Shown here in pieces: positions 24,275-32,077 of a stretch of 64,000 bases of DNA. The first letter of the stretch is position 1, and each line of letters starts with the position of its first letter. The position numbers and the translations under genes are program-made. The notes beneath the pieces are model-generated. The model saw only the letters and a program-made list of their open reading frames with translations, was not told the DNA's origin and did not search any database. This DNA comes from Methyloceanibacter methanicus (lineage in GTDB: Bacteria > Pseudomonadota > Alphaproteobacteria > Rhizobiales > Methyloligellaceae), in assembly GCF_001723285.1 (NCBI RefSeq), contig NZ_LPWG01000011.1, forward strand, positions 124,001 to 188,000, in the 5' to 3' direction.

Positions 24275-24661
24275 ATGTCGTCTCAGAAGGACCCGCCCCT
24301 GAAAGGGCTGCGCATCTTGGTCGTTGAGGACCAGGCTCCGATCGCCCTGCAGCTCGAGGACATGCTGATCGAGTCCGATTGCGAAGTCGTCGGCCCGGCG
24401 AGCCGGGTTGGACAAGCCCTGAGGCTCCTCAGCGAGCAGCCCGTGGACGCCGCGGTCCTGGACCTCAACATTGCCGGCGAACTGGTCTACCCGGTCGCCG
24501 ATGCCCTCGATGCGCGCGGGCTCCCTTACATCTTCTCCACGGGCTATAGCCCCTCCGACCTGGCGGCGCCCTATAGACGCCGGCGGGTGCTCCAGAAGCC
24601 ATTTTCGCGGCGGGTCTTCATCAAGGCCATACGGGAGACCCTCCAGCAGCGTTCAGGCTGA
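24275..24661 (+). CDS. Stand-alone response-regulator receiver protein
   Basis: 128 residues, only a CheY-like receiver. The acidic pair is in V-V-E-D-Q-A-P near residue 17, the phospho-acceptor Asp is in A-V-L-D-L-N-I near 64, and L-Q-K-P-F supplies the conserved Lys near 108. The Ser/Thr position reads F-S-T-G-Y. No output domain follows, so it would act by protein contact or phosphotransfer. No kinase is adjacent. The FSTGY and LQKPF blocks are common in small alphaproteobacterial receivers of the HWE-kinase circle, but pairing is not visible here. Confidence 0.85.
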   Translation: MSSQKDPPLKGLRILVVEDQAPIALQLEDMLIESDCEVVGPASRVGQALRLLSEQPVDAAVLDLNIAGELVYPVADALDARGLPYIFSTGYSPSDLAAPYRRRRVLQKPFSRRVFIKAIRETLQQRSG

Positions 24662-24962
24662 GACCGCGCCGCTCCCACGCGCGGGACCCGGAAGCCCGCC
24701 GGGGGCCAGGAGTGGCCGAAATTGAGCTGGCTCAAACACACTTGTGAAATGCATGCGACATTGGGTCGGCACCGGAACGGCCCGTTCTCCTTGTGGCGAC
24801 GCCTGGATTGGGATAGTTAGCAAGGGCGCCTACAGCAACGGCTAGGACTTTACGCAAGCCCTACAAGAACTTGTGCCAGCCGGACTGCTCAGGATCTCCA
24901 TTCTGTTCGGCCAATAGCTGGGTGGCGTTGGCGAACGCCAATGGTCTAGGGACAGGAGACAC
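24662..24962. other. hemA upstream region with leader palindrome
   Basis: Overlapping inverted repeats GGCGTT-GGCG-AACGCC (24924-24939) and TTGGCG-AA-CGCCAA (24928-24941) lie 21-39 bases before the hemA ATG, downstream of any likely promoter. A regulator site or leader hairpin are both possible. No FNR-type TTGAT-N4-ATCAA box was found. Confidence 0.45.
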
Positions 24963-26192
24963 ATGGACTACGAGAATCGATTTCGCCAGCATCTTGAATC
25001 GTTGCATCAAGAAGGCCGGTACCGCGTTTTTGCCGATTTGAAACGGCGCTGCGGCGCATTTCCTGTCGCCGATCACTTCACCGAAAGCGGCACGAGGGAC
25101 GTCGCGGTCTGGTGCTCCAACGACTATCTCGGCATGAGTCAGCACCCGACGGTGCGCGCTGCGATGCACGAGGCGATCGATGCAGTCGGCGCCGGCTCGG
25201 GCGGAACCCGCAACATCTCCGGCACCACGCACTACCATGTGGAACTCGAACAGGAACTGGCCGATCTCCACAACAAAGAGGCGGCCCTTCTGTTCACGTC
25301 GGCCTATATCGCCAATGACGCGACCCTTTCGACGCTGACGCGCCTCATTCCCGGCCTGCAGATCTTTTCGGACGAGAAGAACCACGCTCGATCGAGGGCA
25401 TCCGGCATGGCGGCGGGCCCAAGCCACATCTTCCGGCATAACGACCTCGAGCATCTCGAATGCTTTTTGCAGTCCGTGCCGCTGGACACGCCGAAGCTGA
25501 TCGCCTTCGAGAGTGTCTATTCCATGGACGGCCACATCGCCCCGATCGGCGAAGTGTGCGACCTGGCGGACAAGTACAACGCCCTGACCTATCTCGATGA
25601 GGTTCACGCGGTCGGCCTCTATGGGCCGCGCGGCGGCGGCATCGCCGAGTTGGAAGGCGTAATGGACCGCGTCGACATCATCAATGGCACGCTTGCGAAG
25701 GGATTCGGCGTCATGGGCGGCTACATCGCCGCGAGCCGCGCCTGCTGCGATGCCATCCGCTCTTACGCGCCGGGGTTCATCTTCACCACCTCCTTGGCAC
25801 CGGCCGTCGCCGCCGGCGCCCTCGCCTCGATCCGCCATCTCAAGCGGTCGGACGTCGAGCGCACGCGGCACCGCGAGCGCGTCCAGACGCTCAAGACGAT
25901 GCTGGCGGATGTCGGCCTGCCGGTGATGGACAACCCGAGCCACATCGTGCCCGTGATGATCGGCGATCCGGTGCACTGCAAGGCGGTGACCGACACGCTG
26001 CTCACCCAGTACGGAATCTATGTGCAGCCGATCAACTACCCGACCGTGCCGCGCGGCACCGAGCGGATGCGGCTCACGCCCTCCCCCGTCCATAGCGACG
26101 CGCAGATGGCCTATCTCGTCGGGGCGCTCAGCGAGCTTTGGGCCGCTTGCCCCGTCGCGAACGGACAATATGTGAGGCTTGCGGCGGAGTAG
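24963..26192 (+). CDS. hemA: 5-aminolevulinate synthase
   Basis: A pyridoxal-phosphate enzyme that condenses glycine and succinyl-CoA to 5-aminolevulinate, the first haem/tetrapyrrole step in alphaproteobacteria. 409 residues. Landmarks: N-terminal [16 protein letters not shown] near residue 50, [11 protein letters not shown] near 80, [12 protein letters not shown] near 211, and the PLP lysine in [11 protein letters not shown] near 247. AGGAG lies ahead of the ATG. It is a single gene, and the next ORF starts two bases after its stop. Confidence 0.95.
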   Translation: MDYENRFRQHLESLHQEGRYRVFADLKRRCGAFPVADHFTESGTRDVAVWCSNDYLGMSQHPTVRAAMHEAIDAVGAGSGGTRNISGTTHYHVELEQELADLHNKEAALLFTSAYIANDATLSTLTRLIPGLQIFSDEKNHARSRASGMAAGPSHIFRHNDLEHLECFLQSVPLDTPKLIAFESVYSMDGHIAPIGEVCDLADKYNALTYLDEVHAVGLYGPRGGGIAELEGVMDRVDIINGTLAKGFGVMGGYIAASRACCDAIRSYAPGFIFTTSLAPAVAAGALASIRHLKRSDVERTRHRERVQTLKTMLADVGLPVMDNPSHIVPVMIGDPVHCKAVTDTLLTQYGIYVQPINYPTVPRGTERMRLTPSPVHSDAQMAYLVGALSELWAACPVANGQYVRLAAE

Positions 26193-26194
26193 CC

Positions 26195-26460
26195 ATGCGT
26201 GCCCGGAGGCTGATCGGGATCGCCCTTTTCGCAAGCGCTGTTGGAGGCCTCCATGGGGCTGCGGTGGCGTCCCAGCCGATGGCGACACATGCTTCGCCGC
26301 GGCCGAACGCGTCGAGGCCGGCGAGACCTTGTCCGCGGCCGAACGGGAAGAAGCACATCAAGCCTGCCGCCGCGCCATCAGTGCGACAGCCAGCGTGCTC
26401 CAAAAATACCAGTTCGACGAGGCGGACTTCGCCATCACCGGCAAGCGTTACAAATATTAG
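26195..26460 (+). pseudogene. Small secreted protein with two cysteines, one frameshift
   Basis: An ATG at 26195 opens a signal peptide (R-R-L-I-G-I-A-L-F-A-S-A-V-G-G, cleavage near V-A-S). One base appears to be missing at about 26272-26276; the next frame continues A-D-G-D-T-C-F-A-A-A-E-R-V-E-A-G-E-T and ends G-K-R-Y-K-Y. The repaired product is 88 residues, mature part about 62, with Cys residues 23 positions apart that could form a disulfide. The family is not recognised. It follows hemA by two bases and may be cotranscribed. Its stop codon lies within a tandem repeat. Confidence 0.55.
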
Positions 26461-26496
26461 GCGCAGGCCCCAGACTATTAGGCGCAGGCCCCAGAC
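26455..26496. repeat. Perfect 21-bp tandem duplication
   Basis: Two identical 21-bp units (26455-26475 and 26476-26496) begin TATTAGGCGC and end CCCCAGAC. The first covers the stop codon of the small secreted protein gene, so the duplication lies in its 3' end. Confidence 0.93.
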
Positions 26497-26519
26497 TGGC
26501 GACGGCCCGCGCCAAACCG

Positions 26520-26681
26520 TTACCGCCGCATGATCCAAGCAGCAACGAAGGACACGAGCAGAAGGATAAGCAGGCACAACAACACGATCACCCCGATCGC
26601 GCCGATAATGCCTTTGAGTGTTCCCCAAAACCCGAATGTCGCCACCATGGCGGCAAGCAGCAGCAGAATAATGATTGGCAT
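26520..26681 (-). CDS. 53-residue membrane protein
   Basis: A short ORF starting M-P-I-I-I-L-L-L-L-A-A and ending A-W-I-M-R-R, with two hydrophobic segments (about residues 3-20 and 25-48) split by a short W-G-T-L-K-G turn. It would be a hairpin inner-membrane protein with a basic C-terminus. There is no named family I can assign. It lies 61 bases downstream of the GYF-domain gene on the same strand and may be in the same transcript. Codon use resembles neighbouring genes. Confidence 0.6.
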   Translation of the reverse strand: MPIIILLLLAAMVATFGFWGTLKGIIGAIGVIVLLCLLILLLVSFVAAWIMRR

Positions 26682-26742
26682 GCGTTGATCCTTTTCCGGG
26701 CCGCGCCCGCGACGCGCGCGCCAAGCGACAGCGATCGTTGCT

Positions 26743-27704
26743 CTACAGTCTGCCGAACAAGAGCTTGCCCATCATATCGGCGCCGACCGCAGCCTCAACT
26801 TCGCGGAACGCGAAATAGGGGAGCAGGGTGAGGCAGAAGATGAGCCACCAAGCCAGCATGCCCCCCGGCCCGCCGCCAAGGCTGAAGAGACCGTCGCCAA
26901 TGCCGGCGAGACCGAGAAGCGCCATCTCCACCGCATAGGCCAGCACAAGCGCCGCCACGAAGATCAATGTCTTGATGACGATCGAATGGATCAGCGGCTT
27001 GTGTTTGAGATTTTGAAAAAAGCTGCTGCGCTCGGCCAGCGGCATCGTTCGGACCAGTAAGAACGCATTGACGGTCGTCAGCAGGAAGAAGCTCATCCCC
27101 ACGCCATACTCGGCACTGCCGACGACCGCATGCAGGGTCAATAGGATGAACACGGCCCACAGATAAGCACAGAATCCGCCGAAGGATTTGATATCGGCGA
27201 TCAGCTGCTCCTGAAACGAGAGCTTGCGGGGCTCTGTTTCGCCGCTGAGGGCCTTGGCAAGCGCGCCCACATGATCGTCGAGCGGGTCGCCCGCAAGGGG
27301 ATCGTCGAACAAGGGTCGTCGTCGAACCCGTCGTGGTGGCGGAGCGCGGTCTCGGCGCTCTCGATGGAGCCGGACGCGGAGGTATCGGAGGCCACACCGT
27401 CCGCCTGTGCGGCGGCATTGTCGGCATCGGGAACAAGGTCGGCGTCCGCCAGATCAGGCTCGGACGCCGGCGTCTCTGCCGTCGCGGCCTCTGCCGGCTG
27501 CCCGATTCCAAAGATCTCGTCCGCCGGCTTCCACTCATCGAGCCCGGCCGTCCACAGAAGATCGCCCGGCTTGAAGTTGCCCCCCTCGGCAAACAAGGAC
27601 AATTCGCGGTCGGAGAGAGGCCCATGCTGCTGCCCCTCCCGGCTCAAATACCAGCTCGCTTCCGCGGGCTCCGCGTTGTTCTCGTTCACGCCTGCGTCCT
27701 GCAT
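26743..27704 (-). pseudogene. GYF_2-domain membrane protein, one frameshift
   Basis: The N-terminal 65 residues form a GYF_2 (DUF4339) domain: W-Y-L-S-R-E-G-Q-Q-H-G-P-L-S-D then G-D-L-L-W-T-A-G-L-D-E-W-K-P-A. An acidic linker of about 70 residues follows, then a second module with about four membrane segments (F-C-A-Y-L-W-A-V-F-I-L-L-T-L near residue 190 onward). The modules are one frame apart. On the coding strand C-C-C has lost a base near 27314, and restoring it gives 320 residues. GYF_2 domains are protein-interaction modules often fused to membrane domains, and specific function is unknown. The hydrophobic part resembles small multi-TM domains such as RDD/Yip1, but not enough to name. 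Confidence 0.75.
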
Positions 27705-27822
27705 CGGCCCTCCCCCAAAGCCTCAAAAACAGGGATGCCTTAGCATCCCCCGCAATCCGCCGTCGAGGCCCGAAAGTAGCGCCCCGATACCCAAGGGCGG
27801 AAGTCACTATTTGGGCGCAGGG

Positions 27823-29247
27823 CTATTTCGCCGCCAAATGGGTACCCAAGCGAAGTCCCCACGCATAAATGGTCAGAGACGGGTTCACACGGCTTGCGCG
27901 CGGCAACGGACTCCCGTCGCCGACATAGAGGCTCTCCATCCCGTGCACCTTGCCGTGGGGATCGACAACCGAGCGCGCCGGGTCCGTGCCTGTCACCATA
28001 CTGCCGAGTGCATGGGCCGTGCCCGCCATTCCCATATATTTGTCGAAGCCGACGAGACCCGCCCCCAGAAGCCGTTCGATCCAGGCATCGATCAACGCAT
28101 GGTGTTCCTTCACCGAGTGGGGGATTCGATCAAGACTGTAGTCCATGATGGATCGGCCGCCGGGACCGCCCGAGATGATGCGGTTCTCGGGGCTCGAGGA
28201 ATCTTCGGTGGTGGCCCAAAACCCGATCGCGCGTTTGCCCATAAGCTTGTCGACGAAACCGGGCACCTCGGGCGGGACCTGCGCCGCGAGGAGTTCGGCA
28301 TCGATCCAACCAAGACATTGCATCGAGGAATGCGGAAAGCGGTCGTTGTAGAGCACGGCCGTCTTGCGCAAGACGTCGTGATCCACGAACGGCGAAAAGC
28401 CGAGAACCGCGGAGTTGATGTGCATCTTGAAATTGCCACCCAATAGATCGCCGCATTCCAGCGCAAAGCCGCTGGAATGCAGATGGTCCTGCAGGATGCG
28501 CGGCGAACTCATGGCGCCCGCGGCAAGCACCACCGTGTTCGCCTCGTAGGTCGTCCCATCCGCGCATTGGACGCCGACGATCTTGCGGGCGTCCCCAGGC
28601 GCGGCAACGAGAGCGGCGACGGGATCGCCGGCGATCAGCTTGAAGTTCGGCTTGTCGAGAACGTGGTCGATCAGGTTCCGCTCGGAATCCGACTTCAGTC
28701 CGGACGGCGAGGCAAAGCCGTCGAAGTGCTTTTCCTCCTCCGGATGGTTGACGATGTCGTGCGACAGGCCAAGCGGCAGCGGATGCAGCTCCCATCCGGG
28801 ATCGGCCGTAGTGATCTTATCGAGCAACGCCTGAAGCTGCGGCTCATTCTTGAACGTGGTGATGCGCAGGAGCTCGGTCGCCTCGTCGTAGTACGGCTCG
28901 AGCTCCGCGTATCCGAAGGGCCAACCGAGCAGGTCGAAGTCCGGCTCGGCCTCGAACTCCCCGGGGCGAAAGCGAAACAACGCCGCACCATACCATTTCG
29001 TCTTGCCGCCCACGTTGTAGAATTCGCCCGGAACGAAATCGCGCCCCTTGCTGTCGAGCCAAGGGACGCGGTTCTTGAAGACGCCTTCCACGAAGACCTT
29101 GCGGACGTCCAGGGTGGACGCATCGCGCGGCAGGAAGGGCCCCTTTTCAAGGAGGAGCACGCGCTTTCCCGCAAGGGTCAGCTTGTAGGCAACACTCGCA
29201 CCACCCGCGCCACTGCCGACAACGATCACGTCATATTGGGCAGACAT
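27823..29247 (-). CDS. GMC-family FAD oxidoreductase
   Basis: 474 residues. The N-terminal FAD motif is V-I-V-V-G-S-G-A-G-G-A-S-V-A-Y. The substrate domain and the C-terminal GMC block follow (S-L-Y-V-G-D-G-S-P-L-P-R-A-S-R-V-N-P-S-L-T-I near 445-466), where N-P-S-L-T-I provides the usual active-site Asn; the usual His lies in the A-G-T-A-H-A-L-G-S segment near 411. No signal peptide or TAT motif is seen, so it is probably cytoplasmic. GMC enzymes oxidise alcohols, sugars or sterols, and nothing here fixes the substrate. It is divergent from the SDR gene with 194 bases between. Confidence 0.88.
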   Translation of the reverse strand: MSAQYDVIVVGSGAGGASVAYKLTLAGKRVLLLEKGPFLPRDASTLDVRKVFVEGVFKNRVPWLDSKGRDFVPGEFYNVGGKTKWYGAALFRFRPGEFEAEPDFDLLGWPFGYAELEPYYDEATELLRITTFKNEPQLQALLDKITTADPGWELHPLPLGLSHDIVNHPEEEKHFDGFASPSGLKSDSERNLIDHVLDKPNFKLIAGDPVAALVAAPGDARKIVGVQCADGTTYEANTVVLAAGAMSSPRILQDHLHSSGFALECGDLLGGNFKMHINSAVLGFSPFVDHDVLRKTAVLYNDRFPHSSMQCLGWIDAELLAAQVPPEVPGFVDKLMGKRAIGFWATTEDSSSPENRIISGGPGGRSIMDYSLDRIPHSVKEHHALIDAWIERLLGAGLVGFDKYMGMAGTAHALGSMVTGTDPARSVVDPHGKVHGMESLYVGDGSPLPRASRVNPSLTIYAWGLRLGTHLAAK

Positions 29248-29441
29248 GATGACCTCTCAAACGTCAGAGTCGGACGGCCAGGTGATGGGCCCGTTGATTC
29301 GATTGGATTTGCCGATCAGCACCGTTGCCGATGCCGTCCGCGATGTCTAGGTTGGACACCGATCATTTGACGTCGTGTTCGTGTCGTTCCTGTTACAGCG
29401 TTAGTGGATTGTGAAAATCCTTCCCTGAATGGAGACCGTCA

Positions 29442-30209
29442 ATGCCCCTGAAAAACAAGGTCGCGATCGTAACCGGCGGCAATACGGGAATCGGCAAGGC
29501 GATCGTTCTTGAGCTCGCCAAACATGGCGTAAAACTCGTGATCGACTACGTCGCCCACCCTGAGGCAACGGACGCACTCGAACAAAGGATTGCCGCGCTG
29601 GGAGACCAGTGCATCGGGGTCGACGCGGATGTCAGCGAGATCGCGGATCTGGAAAAGCTGATCGGGGCCGCGGTCGCCAAATTCGGCCGCCTGGATGTCA
29701 TGGTGAACAATGCCGGCATCGAAACGCGCACGTCGGTCCTCGATACCACCGAGGAGCAATACGACGCGGTCCTCAAGATCAATCTCAAGAGCGCGTTCTT
29801 CGCCACGCAGCTCGCAGCCAAGCAAATGATCAGCCAAGGCGACGGCGGCCGGATCATAAACATCACCTCGACACATGAGGACTGGCCGATGCCGGGCAAC
29901 ACGCCGTACTGCCTCTCGAAAGGCGGTATGCGGATGCTGACGCGCACCGCCGGCGTCGAACTCGCGCCGCACAACGTTCTGATCGTGGGCGTCGGGCCCG
30001 GCGCGATCGAAACGCCGATCAATACGAGCACCATGGACGACCCTGCGAAGCTCAAGAAGCTGGATGCGGCCATTCCTCTCGGCCGGATGGCCAAGCCGGA
30101 GGAGATCGCAACCGTGGTCTCCTTCCTTGCCGGAGACGGGGCGAGCTACATGACCGCCACGTCCGTGATGGTCGATGGCGGCTTGATGCAATCGAGCCCC
30201 GGGCTTTAG
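29442..30209 (+). CDS. Short-chain dehydrogenase/reductase, glucose dehydrogenase-like
   Basis: 255 residues of the classical SDR type. The cofactor motif is T-G-G-N-T-G-I-G-K-A near residue 11, N-N-A-G-I-E is near 89, catalytic Ser in N-I-T-S-T-H-E near 143, and Y-C-L-S-K near 156 supplies the Tyr and Lys. The C-terminal blocks V-G-P-G-A-I-E-T-P-I and M-V-D-G-G-L resemble glucose 1-dehydrogenases. GGAGA precedes the ATG at 29442. It is followed after 12 bases by a GH15 gene, so a shared role in sugar metabolism (glucose released, then oxidised) is reasonable but unproven. Confidence 0.85.
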   Translation: MPLKNKVAIVTGGNTGIGKAIVLELAKHGVKLVIDYVAHPEATDALEQRIAALGDQCIGVDADVSEIADLEKLIGAAVAKFGRLDVMVNNAGIETRTSVLDTTEEQYDAVLKINLKSAFFATQLAAKQMISQGDGGRIINITSTHEDWPMPGNTPYCLSKGGMRMLTRTAGVELAPHNVLIVGVGPGAIETPINTSTMDDPAKLKKLDAAIPLGRMAKPEEIATVVSFLAGDGASYMTATSVMVDGGLMQSSPGL

Positions 30210-30221
30210 AGGCGCACCGCG

Positions 30222-32066
30222 ATGGCGCTCCCCATCGAAGACTACGCTCTGATCGGCGACTGCGAGACGGCGGCGCTGGTCGGGCTGGATGGTTCCATCG
30301 ACTGGTTATGCCTGCCGCGCTTCGATTCCGAAGCCTGCTTCGCGGCTCTGCTCGGCGACGAGAACAACGGACGCTGGCAGATCGCTGCAACTTGCCCTAA
30401 GGCGAAGGTCACGCGCCGGTACCGCCCCGACACCCTGATTCTCGAGACGCGATTCGAGACGGAGAGCGGCACGGCGACTCTCATCGACTTCATGTATCCG
30501 TGCGAAAAGCATCCCAATGTCATCCGGCTCGTGGTCGGCGAAGAAGGCACGGTCGAATTCGGGATCGAGCTGATTGTACGCTTCGGCTATGGCGAGGCGG
30601 TTCCATGGGTCACCACGATGCCGGACGGGCGCTTGCGCCTGATCGCCGGGCCGAGCCGGATCGTTCTGCAATCCTCCGTCGAACTGCGCGGCGAAAACAT
30701 GAAGACCAAAGGCTCGTTCTCGGTGAAGAAAGGCCAGACCGAGTCGTTCGCACTCACCTACACCGAGTCCTGGATTGCCGAACCGGTCGAGTTCAAGCCT
30801 GAGTCGCTGATCAAGGGAACCGAGAAGTTTTGGACGGACTGGACGTCCAAATGCACGATCAAGGGTCCCTACGCCGACATCGTCAAGCGGTCGCTCATTA
30901 CGTTGAAGGCGATGACCTACGAACCGACCGGCGGTGTGGTCGCTGCGACGACCACCTCGCTGCCCGAGCAGTTCGGTGGACCGCGCAACTGGGACTACCG
31001 TTATTGCTGGGTCCGTGATGCGACCCTGACCCTGCTCGCCCTTATGAACACCGGCTATTACGACGAAGCGCGCTCGTGGCGCGACTGGCTCTTGCGTGCC
31101 GTCGCCGGCAGTCCGAAGCAGATGCAGATCATGTACGGCATTGCTGGCGAGCGCAGGCTGTACGAGGTGGAACTTCCCTGGCTGAAGGGCTACGAGAATT
31201 CCACGCCCGTGCGGATCGGCAATGCCGCACACCATCAGGTCCAGCTCGACGTCTATGGCGAGATGATGGATGCCGTGCACCAGGCTCGCAAAGGCGGCCT
31301 CGCCCCGTTGCAGTCGGGCTGGGACCTGCAGCTTGAGATCATCGAACAGCTCGAGGACATGTGGCATCAACCCGACGACGGCATCTGGGAAGTCCGCAGC
31401 GGCCCTGAGCAATTCGTGTACTCGAAGGTCATGGCCTGGGTCGCGTTCGACCGCACCATCCGCAGCGCCGAACGCTTCAAACTCAAAGGCCCCCTCGCGC
31501 GTTGGCGCAAGACGAGACAGGCCATTCACGATCAAGTCTGCGAGGAGGGCTTCAACGAGGATCTCAACAGCTTCGTGCGGTCCTATGGGGCCACGGAGGT
31601 CGATGCGAGCCTGCTTCTCATTCCGGCGATGGGTTTCCTGCCGGGCACCGATCCGCGAGTCGTGGGCACGGTCGCGCAGATCGAGAAGACTCTGATGAAG
31701 GATGGCCTCGTCCAGCGCTACGACACGACCAAAGCGGACGACGGGCTGCCTCCGGGCGAGGGCATGTTCCTCGCGTGCAGCTTCTGGCTCGTGGATGCCT
31801 ATCTGATGATGGACCGCGAGAAGGACGCCGTTGCGCTGTTCGAGCGGCTGCTCGGCCTCTGCAACGATGTCGGGCTCTTGAGCGAAGAGTACGACACCGC
31901 GACGAAACGCCTGTGCGGCAACTTCCCCCAAGCCTTCTCTCACCTCGCACTCGTCAACAGCGCCTGCAATCTCGGACGCAACGGCAGACCCGTGGAGCAG
32001 CGCTGCGACAAGGAAAACCTCACCGCCACCAAGAAGACCGCCGCCAAAGCCGAGGCCGCGCAATAG
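30222..32066 (+). CDS. Glycoside hydrolase family 15, trehalase/glucoamylase-like
   Basis: 614 residues, cytoplasmic. The N-terminal beta-sandwich domain opens I-E-D-Y-A-L-I-G-D-C-E-T-A-A-L-V-G-L-D-G-S-I-D-W-L-C-L-P-R-F-D, typical of GH15 trehalase-like proteins. The (alpha/alpha)6 barrel follows with N-W-D-Y-R-Y-C-W-V-R-D-A-T near residue 253 and D-D-G-I-W-E-V-R near 385, which carries a catalytic acid. Such enzymes release glucose from trehalose or alpha-glucans. It lies between the SDR (12 bases before) and the fatty-acid isomerase (11 bases after), forming one probable operon. Confidence 0.88.
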   Translation: MALPIEDYALIGDCETAALVGLDGSIDWLCLPRFDSEACFAALLGDENNGRWQIAATCPKAKVTRRYRPDTLILETRFETESGTATLIDFMYPCEKHPNVIRLVVGEEGTVEFGIELIVRFGYGEAVPWVTTMPDGRLRLIAGPSRIVLQSSVELRGENMKTKGSFSVKKGQTESFALTYTESWIAEPVEFKPESLIKGTEKFWTDWTSKCTIKGPYADIVKRSLITLKAMTYEPTGGVVAATTTSLPEQFGGPRNWDYRYCWVRDATLTLLALMNTGYYDEARSWRDWLLRAVAGSPKQMQIMYGIAGERRLYEVELPWLKGYENSTPVRIGNAAHHQVQLDVYGEMMDAVHQARKGGLAPLQSGWDLQLEIIEQLEDMWHQPDDGIWEVRSGPEQFVYSKVMAWVAFDRTIRSAERFKLKGPLARWRKTRQAIHDQVCEEGFNEDLNSFVRSYGATEVDASLLLIPAMGFLPGTDPRVVGTVAQIEKTLMKDGLVQRYDTTKADDGLPPGEGMFLACSFWLVDAYLMMDREKDAVALFERLLGLCNDVGLLSEEYDTATKRLCGNFPQAFSHLALVNSACNLGRNGRPVEQRCDKENLTATKKTAAKAEAAQ

Positions 32067-32077
32067 ACGGAGCACGT

